Source: Aliihoeflea sp. 40Bstr573
Lineage (GTDB): Bacteria > Pseudomonadota > Alphaproteobacteria > Rhizobiales > Rhizobiaceae
Assembly: GCF_024105655.1 (NCBI RefSeq)
Contig: NZ_JAAAMH010000024.1
Span: 1 to 41,852 of the forward strand
Length of the DNA stretch: 41,852 nt
Reading direction: 5' to 3'
The notes under the pieces were generated by a model that saw only the letters and a list, made by a program, of their open reading frames with translations, had not been told where the DNA came from and did not search any database. Shown here one piece after another: positions 24,241-32,846 of the stretch (positions are counted from its first letter, which is position 1; every line of letters begins with the position of its first letter). A program made the position numbers and the translations under genes.

Positions 24241-26295
24241 ATGGATGGCGCATCGCGCCTTATCGACGAACGAGGCAGGATGAGCGACGTGGCACTCGGT
24301 GGCGCCGGCCAGCCGCAAGGCACTCACGACGACGGCAAGGTCACGATCTTCGACTTCGCCGCGCTGCTGCGCACGCTACGTCGCCGCATATTGTGGATTC
24401 TCGTCCCAACCATCGCGTTCCCGGTCATCGCGGCAGCGGCGTCGCTTGCCATGTCGAACTACTATTGGGCAACCGCTCAGGTTCTGGTCGATCCAGAGGG
24501 GATGCAGGTTCTCGAAGGCGAACTTTCGGCAAATGGCCGCTCCGAACAGACCGCCCTCATCTACGCACAGAACCAGGCCTATATCATGGGCTCGAACCGG
24601 GTCCTGATGGAGGTGGTCGAGCGCGAAGGGCTGGTGACAGACCCGGAATTCGGCGTTCCTCCGCCCGGTTTCATCGCGTCCTTCTTCCCTTCTTCGCCAA
24701 GCGCGGTTCCCGCCGACCGCCTGGCGCTGCGCGCGCTGGAGCGCAATTTCAACGTCTCGCTCAACGAGGCGAGCTTCGTCGTTGAAGCTTCCGTCAAGTC
24801 GGAGGACCCGCAAAAGGCCGCGCGTCTCGCCAATACCATCGCCGCAATCTATGTGGAGCAGCGCGCCGAAACGCGCGCGGAGGCCGTTGGCCGGGCAGCG
24901 GACGGCCTGTCGTCGCAGCTCGACCGGCTTCGCGAGCGTGTCGAGGATGGCGAGCGCGCCGTTCAAGCTTACAAGGTCGCCAACAACATCATCGACGCCG
25001 ATGGACGGCGTATCGGCGAACAGCGGCTGGCAGACATCACAACGGAGATCACCCGCGTCGGCGCCCGCATTGCGGAAGACGAGGCACTCGCGGCTGAAGT
25101 CGAGCGCCTGCGCGCCGATGCAGACCCGGTCAGCTCGGTCGCCGAAACGAACCTGACGCCTGCCATCGTGTCGCTGCGCGCCCGCCTCGCCGAGGCACGG
25201 GAGGAAGAGGAAACGCTCGCCTCCTCGCTTGGCGCGCGCCACCCATCCTATCAGCTCGCGCGCACCCGCGCGCAGTCCGTCAGCCGACAGCTCGATGCCG
25301 AGCTGGACCGTTTCGCCGCCTCCGTCGGCCAGCGGCTCGCCCGTTCGCGTGCCAACCTTGCCAGCCTGGAAGCACAGCTCCAAGCGGCGGGGGCAACGGT
25401 CACTGCCGAGAACCAGTCGAGCGTCGAACTGCGCCAGCTCGAGCGCACGGCCGCTAGCGATCGGCTCGTCTACGAGGCCTTTCTGCTTCGCACACGCCAG
25501 CTCTCCGAGCAGGAGCAGGCGGTCAATCCAGAAAACCCGCAGATCATCGCCGCCGCCCTCGCCCCTCTCGAAAAGGCCGGCCCGCCGCGCACGATGATGA
25601 CCGGCGGCGCGCTTGTCTTTGGCTTCCTGTTCGGTGTCGGCCTCGCCATGCTGCGCGAGCAGTTCGACCAGACAGGGACGCCCGCAACGGCTCGCCGTGG
25701 CCTTCCCGCCGGCGCTCCGCCGGTCTTCCGCCTGTCGCGCCCCGCGACCGCTGGCGACGAGATGGCGATGCTCGCGACACGGCGCGAGGCCCCTGTCTTC
25801 TTCGACCTTGCCGGCCTGATCGACCGGATGCCGGCGACCGGTTCCGTCGCGTCGGTTGCCATCACCGGCGAGAATGCCGACGACCGCGCCTTCGTCGCGC
25901 TCAACACGACAATCGCCGCGTCCAAGGGCGGGCGCAAAGTGCTTTTGGTCGACGCCGGCCAGACCAGCAATCCGCTCACCGCCGCTTTCGGCCTCGAGCG
26001 TCATCCCGGCCTCAACGACGTCCAGTCGCTGCGCAGATTCGAGCCCGAATTCGCGCTCACGGTCGATGCAGCCGGCTTCGCCTTCCTGCCGCGCGGCCTG
26101 ACCGCGATCGGCAGCGGCGAGCCGGCGCAAGATCTCGACCTCGCGCGCTGGGTCGCCGCGTCGGGCAAGGATTTCGACCTGATCGTTGTCGATATGCCAG
26201 GCACCGGGCGCATTCGCCATGACGGCGTGATCGCGGTCGGCGAGACCACCGCGGCCGGGTCCGTGCCTGTCATCGCCCGGGTCGTCAGGACCTGA
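24241..26295 (+). CDS. Wzz/GumC-like polysaccharide co-polymerase with degenerate BY-kinase domain
   Basis: The 684-residue inner membrane protein has the layout of polysaccharide co-polymerase 2a. A first membrane span lies at about residues 50-71. A long periplasmic part contains coiled coils (QLDRLRERVEDGERAVQAYKVANN and later LARSRANLASLEAQLQA). The NPENPQIIAAALAPLEKAGPP motif precedes the second span at about 451-470. A cytoplasmic P-loop-like domain follows from about 535. In that domain Walker A is lost (ITGENADDRAF in place of GxGKST), while a Walker A'-like VLLVDAGQ (about 567) and a Walker B-like DLIVVDMPG remain, and there is no tyrosine cluster at the end. It should regulate chain length and export but not phosphorylate. 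A start at 24280 (671 residues) is equally possible. The ribosome sites are weak for both. Confidence 0.88.
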   Translation: MDGASRLIDERGRMSDVALGGAGQPQGTHDDGKVTIFDFAALLRTLRRRILWILVPTIAFPVIAAAASLAMSNYYWATAQVLVDPEGMQVLEGELSANGRSEQTALIYAQNQAYIMGSNRVLMEVVEREGLVTDPEFGVPPPGFIASFFPSSPSAVPADRLALRALERNFNVSLNEASFVVEASVKSEDPQKAARLANTIAAIYVEQRAETRAEAVGRAADGLSSQLDRLRERVEDGERAVQAYKVANNIIDADGRRIGEQRLADITTEITRVGARIAEDEALAAEVERLRADADPVSSVAETNLTPAIVSLRARLAEAREEEETLASSLGARHPSYQLARTRAQSVSRQLDAELDRFAASVGQRLARSRANLASLEAQLQAAGATVTAENQSSVELRQLERTAASDRLVYEAFLLRTRQLSEQEQAVNPENPQIIAAALAPLEKAGPPRTMMTGGALVFGFLFGVGLAMLREQFDQTGTPATARRGLPAGAPPVFRLSRPATAGDEMAMLATRREAPVFFDLAGLIDRMPATGSVASVAITGENADDRAFVALNTTIAASKGGRKVLLVDAGQTSNPLTAAFGLERHPGLNDVQSLRRFEPEFALTVDAAGFAFLPRGLTAIGSGEPAQDLDLARWVAASGKDFDLIVVDMPGTGRIRHDGVIAVGETTAAGSVPVIARVVRT

Positions 26296-26300
26296 GCGCG

Positions 26301-27545
26301 ATGAGCGATGGCGCCTTTTCGGCGTCCTTCGGGCGCGAGCGCGACAGATCGCTCTGGCTGTTCCTCTTTGCGATGGCAATTGGGGCGATTTGCCTGCGCG
26401 TTCTCATCACCAATCCATTGATGAACGAGTTCGTCGAATACACGACGGAAACGGGCGCGATCTACGAGAAGATCCATTTCGGCACCTATGCGCTGCTCGG
26501 CGTCGCGGCGATCGTTCCCTTGTTCCGGCCGATCCGGCTCGAGATCTGGGAGGTCGCCCCTTTTCGCGCGTTGCTTTTCTTCGGCTTCTGGGTGCTTGCC
26601 ATTGCGGTCGGCCTCGTTGCGATCGGGCGCGGTGGGTCGGCAGGCTATCTGATCGATTCCTACGTCGCGGCTGCTGCTGCCGGCCTCGCCCTCTTCATGC
26701 TGCCGCTCCAGATGCGCCGGACCGCCGGCCACCTCATACTTGCCATCCTGATGGCCAGTGCGCTCATCGGCATCGGCGAGGTCGCGACCGGGACGCGCTT
26801 CCTTCCCTACGACGTCGGGGAACTCGATTTTCGACCGACAGGCCTGATGGGCCATCCGCTCAACCAGGGCCTGATGCTTGCCGCCGGCATCGGCTTTCTG
26901 GCCGCGAGCCGTTTCCGCTTGTCGATCAAGTTGCTCGGCGCAGCCCTCCTCCTCATCGGCGCCGCCGCCGCCGGTGCGCGCACCGCGACCATCATGGCCG
27001 CCGTCGCAATCTTCGCCTGCCTGATGCTGACCCGCTGGCAAAATGTCGACGCCGCCCGCCAGGCCTCGATGAAGCTGATGGTCCTCGCCTTTGCCGCCAT
27101 CGCCACCTTGCCGGCTATCGGCCTCCTGATCGGTGCCGGTTTCCTCGATCGGTTCGAGGGCGGGCTGATCGACGAGAGTGCAATGGCGCGGCTCGACGTC
27201 TACCGGGTGTTCGAATACGTCTCGTGGGCTGATATTCTTGCAGGCACCGATATCGCCATCATTCAGAAAATCGTCGAGACCCGGATCGACCTTCTCTACA
27301 TCGAGAGCACGCCGGTCATCCTGATCTTCCAGCTCGGCCTGCCGGGCGCACTTTTCTTCACCGGCCTCGTCGTCTATCTCTTCGCTCACCTCTTGCGGCT
27401 CAACGGCCGGGCGGCAGCTATCGGAACCGCGATCTTCTTCATCGTGGCGCTTTCCAACAACCACCTTTCTACAAAGATGGCGACGGTCACCATGGTCGTC
27501 GTCATGCTGGTCGCGTTCATGCAACGACCGGTTGTCCGGCGCTGA
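26301..27545 (+). CDS. Polysaccharide polymerase-like membrane protein (VpsF/Wzy type)
   Basis: The 414-residue protein has about 10-12 membrane spans and a large extracytoplasmic loop, as in O-antigen/exopolysaccharide polymerases. The segment DFRPTGLMGHPLNQGLMLAAGIGFLAA is the typical mark of the VpsF-like group, followed by GARTATIMAAV. Such proteins join lipid-linked repeat units in the periplasm. It starts 5 bases after the Wzz-like gene, so chain growth and length control are made together. Sequence conservation in this family is low, so the call rests on topology, this motif and the neighbours. Confidence 0.8.
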   Translation: MSDGAFSASFGRERDRSLWLFLFAMAIGAICLRVLITNPLMNEFVEYTTETGAIYEKIHFGTYALLGVAAIVPLFRPIRLEIWEVAPFRALLFFGFWVLAIAVGLVAIGRGGSAGYLIDSYVAAAAAGLALFMLPLQMRRTAGHLILAILMASALIGIGEVATGTRFLPYDVGELDFRPTGLMGHPLNQGLMLAAGIGFLAASRFRLSIKLLGAALLLIGAAAAGARTATIMAAVAIFACLMLTRWQNVDAARQASMKLMVLAFAAIATLPAIGLLIGAGFLDRFEGGLIDESAMARLDVYRVFEYVSWADILAGTDIAIIQKIVETRIDLLYIESTPVILIFQLGLPGALFFTGLVVYLFAHLLRLNGRAAAIGTAIFFIVALSNNHLSTKMATVTMVVVMLVAFMQRPVVRR

Positions 27546-27546
27546 C

Positions 27547-27562
27547 TTGAACCTTCTTTAAG
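27547..27562 (+). promoter_or_regulatory. TTAAG element (CtrA-like) upstream of the first CapK-like gene
   Basis: TTGA-N7-TTAAG ends 48 bases before the GTG start of the CapK-like gene. It matches the spacing of a CtrA box with one imperfect half. The corresponding element before the paralogue at 37138 ends 45 bases before its start. Confidence 0.3.
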
Positions 27563-27610
27563 CCGATCCCTGTATTCGGGAGGCGAGGAATCATCGAAGC
27601 GGAGAACAGC

Positions 27611-28996
27611 GTGCGCCTTCTGGACATTGCGCGCAGTGCCTATGTCGGCAGTCCAATCGGTCTGCGGCGGTCGATCGCGCCTTTGATGGCGATGGTCCCG
27701 ACCTGGCTCAAGTACGGCAGCGGCTATCGCACATGGCGCGCGGACATCGCCCGTAGCGTCCACGATCCGGCCTTTGTGGATGCCGAGCGCCGCCGCGCCC
27801 TGTCCGAACTTCTCGCCATCGCCTCCAAAAGCCCATTCTATCGCGAAATCCTCGGCCGCCATGCGCAGCTGGAACCCCAGGACATCGCGCGCCTACCGGT
27901 CGTCACGAAAGAGGACCTCACGGCTGCCGGCGCCGACGCACTTGCCGTGCCGCGCAAGACGCTCGACGCAGGCAACACCAGCGGATCGAACGGCGAAGCG
28001 CCCTTCGGCTTTTATCTCGACCGTGACCGCTCTGTGCGCGAGATCGCCTTCATCCACCATGTGTGGAGCCGTTGCGGCTTTCAGGCCGGCGAGCCGCGCG
28101 CCATGCTGCGCGACGCCTATCTCTACGGCCGCAAGGGTTTCATCCATGAATGGGAAGGAGCCCTCGGCGAGTTGCGCCTCTCCGTCTTCCCGATGACACC
28201 GCAGGACATGGACCTCTACCTCGACCTGATCGATGAGCGCTCCATCCGCTACCTGCACGGTTTTCCTTCGGCCATGGAAATGCTGGCCCGCCACGTGCTG
28301 ACGACCGGCCGCCAGCTTGGCCAACCGCTCAAGGGCGTTTTCCCGATTTCCGAACCGATCTTCGCACATCAGCGCGAGACGATCCGCGCCGCCTTCGGCG
28401 ATGCCCCCATCCTGCCGTTTTACGGCATGAGCGAAAAGGCAATCTTCGCCGGCGAAGTCCCGAGCGAGCCGGGCACCTACGAGTGCGAACCGCTCTATGG
28501 CATTGCCGAACTCGTCGACGAAACCGGCGCGCCGATCAGCGAGCCCGGCCGAGAGGGGCGGCTCGTCGGCACCTCGTTCGTCACGCGCGGCATGCCCTTC
28601 ATCCGCTACGATACGGAGGACCGCGCGACGCTCGTGCGCGCCGCCACGCGCGAAAATGGATGGCGGATGCGCATTCGCGACATCACGCCGCGGCGCAAGC
28701 CCGCCTGGCTTGTCGCTCGTGACGGACGGCGCATCGTGTCGACCGATTTCACCCCTTCCGACCCGGCCTTCTTCGACGGCGTCAAGGAATTCCAGTTCTA
28801 TCAGGACACGCCCGGAATCTGCGTGATGAAATACGTGCCGAGCGCGGCCGGGACGAGCGAGCAGGCGCAGGAGATTGTCGCCGCCCTACAGCGCAAGGCC
28901 GGCGAAGTCGTCCAGTTCCATCTGGAAAAAGTCGAAACACTCTACGCGAGCAAGAACGGCAAGCGGCCATTCATCGACCAGCACCTGAAAACCTAG
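27611..28996 (+). CDS. CapK/PaaK-like adenylate-forming enzyme, copy 1
   Basis: The 461-residue protein belongs to the phenylacetate-CoA-ligase/CapK branch of adenylate-forming enzymes. It has the nucleotide motif TSGSNGE (residues 123-129), FYGMSEKA as the aromatic-Gly-x-Ser/Thr-Glu motif, and FIRYDTEDRA as the RxD region. CapK-type proteins are common in capsule and exopolysaccharide loci and are thought to activate an acid for transfer to the polymer, but the substrate is unknown. The start is GTG 27611, with GGAG 8 bases upstream. The N-terminus MRLLDIARSAYV is nearly identical to that of the paralogue at 37138. The stop shares a CTAG tetranucleotide with that of the convergent glycosyltransferase. 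Confidence 0.85.
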   Translation: MRLLDIARSAYVGSPIGLRRSIAPLMAMVPTWLKYGSGYRTWRADIARSVHDPAFVDAERRRALSELLAIASKSPFYREILGRHAQLEPQDIARLPVVTKEDLTAAGADALAVPRKTLDAGNTSGSNGEAPFGFYLDRDRSVREIAFIHHVWSRCGFQAGEPRAMLRDAYLYGRKGFIHEWEGALGELRLSVFPMTPQDMDLYLDLIDERSIRYLHGFPSAMEMLARHVLTTGRQLGQPLKGVFPISEPIFAHQRETIRAAFGDAPILPFYGMSEKAIFAGEVPSEPGTYECEPLYGIAELVDETGAPISEPGREGRLVGTSFVTRGMPFIRYDTEDRATLVRAATRENGWRMRIRDITPRRKPAWLVARDGRRIVSTDFTPSDPAFFDGVKEFQFYQDTPGICVMKYVPSAAGTSEQAQEIVAALQRKAGEVVQFHLEKVETLYASKNGKRPFIDQHLKT

Positions 28997-30093
28997 GCGG
29001 CTCTCCGCACATCTCCCATGATCTCGCGATAGCGCTCGATCAGGCCCGGCACCACCGTCTCGGCAGTATAATTGCGCGCGATCCGCTCCGCGGTGCGGCG
29101 CGACAACTGCAACCACCCGCCGCTCGTGATGATGGCGCGCACGGCTTCGGCATAAGCCGCGCCATCCGCGTTGCGGTCAAAAATCCGCCCGCAATCGCCG
29201 ATGACGGATCGGTTGAAACCGTTGTCGGCGCAAAGCGGCACCAGCCCTTCGGCCATCGCCTCGGTCAGTGCGTTGGAATGCCCCTCCCCGTCATGACGCG
29301 TCGGGAATATGAAGAAATGCGCGCCGCGGATCGTTTCACGCACCTGCTCGGCATTCACCGCGCCCCTGAACTCGACTGGCAGGCCGGCCGCCAAGGGTTC
29401 CAACCTTTTGGCGTAGTCTGGGGACGCGCGGCCGAGGACCTCAAGCCGGACCTCGAGCCCGCCTGCCGCCAACACCCGCACCGCCTCGATCGCCGTCTCG
29501 ATGCCTTTTTCCGGCACGATGCGCGCCAGGAAGACGAGCCGGACCGGATCGGACAGTCCACGAGGGGCAAGCCCCTCAGGCCCTTTCGAAACGTAGTTCG
29601 GCAGATAGTGAACGGGGGTATTTGTGTAGCGCCGGGCGAAATCCACATATTCCAGCCCTTCTACCGTCACCAGATCGGCATGCCGCAGAAGCTTCGCCTG
29701 CATTCGGGCGCCGAGCGCACCCTCTTCCATCTCGTCCATGAAACAGCCCGCCCGGATATCCACGACCAGTTTGCGCCCGCGCGCCTTGGCGTTCATGCAG
29801 ATCACCGCCTCGGGGAGGATGAAATGGCGGCGCAGGGGCGTGATGTGGAGAATGTCGAACCGTCCCGCCTCGCCCAGGATGCGCGCCGCGGTGCCGGCGA
29901 AATTCGAGGCATAGGCCAACGCCTTGCCGGCTGGCGTCGAGCGCTCCGGGGCATAGGGATATTCGGCCACGCTCAGCCCCTGCCCGCGCAAATCGTCAAT
30001 CAGCCGGCGATTTGCCGATTCATAACCGCCACGCGCCGGCTCGCCCGGCTGGGCGATCGGGCCGCAATAGGCAATGCGTGGCAAGACGGACAT
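28993..30093 (-). CDS. GT4-type glycosyltransferase
   Basis: The 366-residue protein has the GT-B fold pattern. The N-terminal half opens RIAYCGPIAQPGEPARGGYESANRRL. The donor-binding half has VRLVFLARIVPEKGIETAIEAV and the nucleotide-sugar-binding region FPTRHDGEGHSNALTEAMAEGLVPL, with the conserved E-x7-E spacing. It would add one sugar to the lipid-linked repeat at the inner face of the membrane. ATG 30093 was chosen because AGGAG lies 6-7 bases before it. It is the only glycosyltransferase of the locus on the - strand and is divergent from the flippase gene. Donor and acceptor cannot be told. Confidence 0.88.
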   Translation of the reverse strand: MSVLPRIAYCGPIAQPGEPARGGYESANRRLIDDLRGQGLSVAEYPYAPERSTPAGKALAYASNFAGTAARILGEAGRFDILHITPLRRHFILPEAVICMNAKARGRKLVVDIRAGCFMDEMEEGALGARMQAKLLRHADLVTVEGLEYVDFARRYTNTPVHYLPNYVSKGPEGLAPRGLSDPVRLVFLARIVPEKGIETAIEAVRVLAAGGLEVRLEVLGRASPDYAKRLEPLAAGLPVEFRGAVNAEQVRETIRGAHFFIFPTRHDGEGHSNALTEAMAEGLVPLCADNGFNRSVIGDCGRIFDRNADGAAYAEAVRAIITSGGWLQLSRRTAERIARNYTAETVVPGLIERYREIMGDVRRAA

Positions 30094-30282
30094 GGCGGGC
30101 TCCTGCAAATCGCCGCGACCATAGCGGGAAACCATGTCGAGACCGCTAACGCGAGCGAAACGCCGCGCGTGGCACGATCAACCGCTTGGTAACCCAATTG
30201 GCCGAAAGGCTGGCCGCGTTCACCATTGCTTGGCCCGTCTCGCTTAGGTTGCAGCCGAAGTCGAACAGGCGCGCGCTCCCTC

Positions 30283-31716
30283 ATGCTGATCCGATCCACG
30301 ATCATCTATCTGCCGGCAATCCTCTTGCCGCGCATTTCGGCGATCCTGCTTCTGATCGTCATGACGCGGCTCGTCAGCCAGACGGAATACGGCCTGCTGG
30401 CCCTCGTCGTCGCCATCGGCGAGATGACAGATGCGGCCGTCTCCAACTGGCTGCGCATCGCGCTCCTGCGCCTTGGCGGCACCGGCACCATTGCGTCCGG
30501 TAGCCTCAAGCGCGCCGCCACCGTGCTCGGCGCCACGTCGGTGACCGCGATCCTCGTCGCGATCTTCGCGTCGTTTCTCATCGTGCCGGAACGTGCAAGC
30601 GAGTTTGCGCTCGCCGTATCCGCCTACATCGTTGCCGGCAGCGTCTCGCGCCATGCACTGTGCATTCTCCAGATGCAACAACGACGCGTCACATACACGA
30701 TGATGGAGTTCGCGCGCTCGATCTGCGTCATCGTCCTTCCCATCGCCGCGGTCCTCTTCATTGAACCGACCTTCCTCGCCGCCTCGCTCGCGACCAGCCT
30801 CGGGACCCTGCTATGCGGCTTGATCGGCCTGCGCGTCGCCTATTCCAAGGTCGAGCACGGACCTGCGCGCTTTTCCTATTCCGAACTGTTTTCGCTCGGC
30901 GTTCCGCTCATCGTCCTGGCCCTGATCAGCTTTGGGCTAGACGCCATCGAACGGCCTCTTTTGAAGCTCTTCCACGATGCGGGCGTCGTGGCCATCTACG
31001 CAGCCGCCTATGCGCTGGCACGCCAGCCCATCGACATTCTCGGCAATGCCATCAACCAGGGCGCCTTTCCCGAGATGGTGTCGATCTTCGATACGCGCGG
31101 ACCCGCGGCCGCAGGCGCCTTCATCGTTCAGCAGCTCAATCTGATCGCGATGCTGATCCTGCCCGCCGGCGCCTTCCTGATGGTCCTCGGCCCGGACATC
31201 GTCGGCCTCGTGCTTCCGGCGAGCTACCACGCCGATGCTTCCGCCATGTTCCCGGTGGTTGTCGTCTCGGTCGTGCTCTTCAACTTCAAGGTCTTCGTCT
31301 TCGACAACGTCTTCCACGCGCACAAGCGCAACTGGCTACAGTCGGCCTCGCTGCTGCCGGGCGCCGTCATCGGCATCGCGCTCAGCCTCTATCTGATCCC
31401 CACCTACGCCGCACTGGGTGCGGCATGGGGCTATCTCGCGGCCTGCGGGATCGGGCTTTTGACCAGCATCGCCATGTCGTCGAGCCTGTTGCGACTGCCT
31501 GTCGCGCTCGGTGATCTCGCGCGTGCGCTCACCGTCGCCCTCGGCGTCTTCGTCGCCACCGCCCTCGTTCGGCAATTGACCGCCGACCAATGGGTGCTCG
31601 TGCGTCTCGTTCTTGCAGGCGCTGCCGGCGGTATGGCCTTCCTGGCGCTTGTCGCGCTTCTCCACAGGCAGGAAGCGCGCACGCTGATGACCACCTTGCG
31701 GCTGAGGCGGGCGTAG
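30283..31716 (+). CDS. Wzx-like polysaccharide flippase
   Basis: The 477-residue protein has about 12-14 membrane spans and fits the polysaccharide transport (MATE/MOP) superfamily. It starts LIRSTIIYLPAILLPRISAILLLIVMTRLVSQTEYGLLALVVAI, the usual opening in which a charged Arg precedes the SxxEYGxxAL motif. The conserved central helices FSLGVPLIVLALISFGLDAIERPLL follow. It would flip the undecaprenyl-linked repeat unit to the periplasm for the polymerase. The frame is open for 19 more codons upstream, but ATG 30283 gives the standard N-terminus. The next glycosyltransferase begins 2 bases after its stop. Confidence 0.88.
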   Translation: MLIRSTIIYLPAILLPRISAILLLIVMTRLVSQTEYGLLALVVAIGEMTDAAVSNWLRIALLRLGGTGTIASGSLKRAATVLGATSVTAILVAIFASFLIVPERASEFALAVSAYIVAGSVSRHALCILQMQQRRVTYTMMEFARSICVIVLPIAAVLFIEPTFLAASLATSLGTLLCGLIGLRVAYSKVEHGPARFSYSELFSLGVPLIVLALISFGLDAIERPLLKLFHDAGVVAIYAAAYALARQPIDILGNAINQGAFPEMVSIFDTRGPAAAGAFIVQQLNLIAMLILPAGAFLMVLGPDIVGLVLPASYHADASAMFPVVVVSVVLFNFKVFVFDNVFHAHKRNWLQSASLLPGAVIGIALSLYLIPTYAALGAAWGYLAACGIGLLTSIAMSSSLLRLPVALGDLARALTVALGVFVATALVRQLTADQWVLVRLVLAGAAGGMAFLALVALLHRQEARTLMTTLRLRRA

Positions 31717-31718
31717 CG

Positions 31719-32846
31719 ATGCGGATCGGGCTTTATCTTCCCAGCCTCGAGGGAGGCGGCATCGAACGGCTTTATCTCGGCCTCGCCCGCCAATGGATCG
31801 CGCGCGGCCACCTCGTCGAGCTGGCGCTCAACGAGCGGCGCGGCGAACTTCTCGGGGACGTGCCCTCCGGCGTTCGTATCCGTGATCTCGGGGTGCGACG
31901 TCAGGCGGCCTCCCTTCCGGCCCTCATCCGCTATCTGCGTACCTCGCGGCCGAACGTGGTCATGGCCGGGCACGATCACAACAACATCATGCTGTGCGCG
32001 GCCAGCTTTGCGCGCACGGGCAAGACCCGCATCGTCGCAAGCCAGCACAACACGTTGTCGGCAAACGACACGCGCGGCGCTAAGTTCGGCCCGGTGCCCC
32101 TCCTCTACCGCGCCCTGTTCAGCCAGGCCGACGCGATCGTCGCCGTCTCGTCGGGGGTCGCCGACGATCTCGCCTTGACCTGCCACCTGCCGCGCGGACG
32201 CATCGACGTGATTCACAACGGCATCGTCCCCGCCGATCTGGCAACGCGCATGGCGGCGCCCGTGGACGACACGCTCTATCGCGAGGGCGTCGCGACGATC
32301 CTCGCCATGGGCCGCATGGTCGAACAGAAGGATTTCGCGACGCTTCTGGCAGCGTTCGCGCAGGTGCGGCAATCCCGGCCTGCACGGCTCGTCATTCTCG
32401 GCGAAGGACCGCTGCGCCCCGCACTCCAGGCGCAGGCCGATGCGCTCGGCATTGCCGGCGACGTCGCGATGCCCGGCTTTGTCGACACGCCATTTGCGCA
32501 CCTTGCCCGCGCTTCGCTCTTCGTCCTCTCCTCGCGCCATGAAGGCTTCGGCAATGTCATCGCCGAAGCGCTTGCCTGCGGGACGCCCGTCGTTGCGACC
32601 GATTGCAAGCACGGCCCGGCGGAAATCCTGGGTGGCGGTCATTTTGGAACGCTGGTTCCAGTGGGCGACCCGGCGGCCATGGCATCCGCCATCGTCAACG
32701 CGCTCGACCACGATCCGGACCACGAGGCGCTTCGCACCCGCGGCGCAGCCTTTTCCGAAGCCGCCTGCGCATCCCGCTATCTCGAACTCTTCCGGCGCAT
32801 CGTCCCGCGGGGCCTTGCCGAAACCGCTCGCAAGGAGGTCGCATGA
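31719..32846 (+). CDS. GT4-type glycosyltransferase
   Basis: The 375-residue protein begins MRIGLYLPSLEGGGIERLYLGLARQW, the acceptor-side opening of GT4 enzymes. Its second half has ATILAMGRMVEQKDFATLLAAF, GEGPLRPALQAQADALGI, and the donor-binding FVLSSRHEGFGNVIAEALACGTPVVATDCKHGPAEI with the E-x7-E motif. It is a retaining GT-B enzyme that would act on the lipid-linked intermediate. It starts 2 bases after the flippase stop and ends in an ATGA overlap with the next glycosyltransferase, so the genes are translationally coupled. The donor sugar cannot be deduced. Confidence 0.92.
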   Translation: MRIGLYLPSLEGGGIERLYLGLARQWIARGHLVELALNERRGELLGDVPSGVRIRDLGVRRQAASLPALIRYLRTSRPNVVMAGHDHNNIMLCAASFARTGKTRIVASQHNTLSANDTRGAKFGPVPLLYRALFSQADAIVAVSSGVADDLALTCHLPRGRIDVIHNGIVPADLATRMAAPVDDTLYREGVATILAMGRMVEQKDFATLLAAFAQVRQSRPARLVILGEGPLRPALQAQADALGIAGDVAMPGFVDTPFAHLARASLFVLSSRHEGFGNVIAEALACGTPVVATDCKHGPAEILGGGHFGTLVPVGDPAAMASAIVNALDHDPDHEALRTRGAAFSEAACASRYLELFRRIVPRGLAETARKEVA

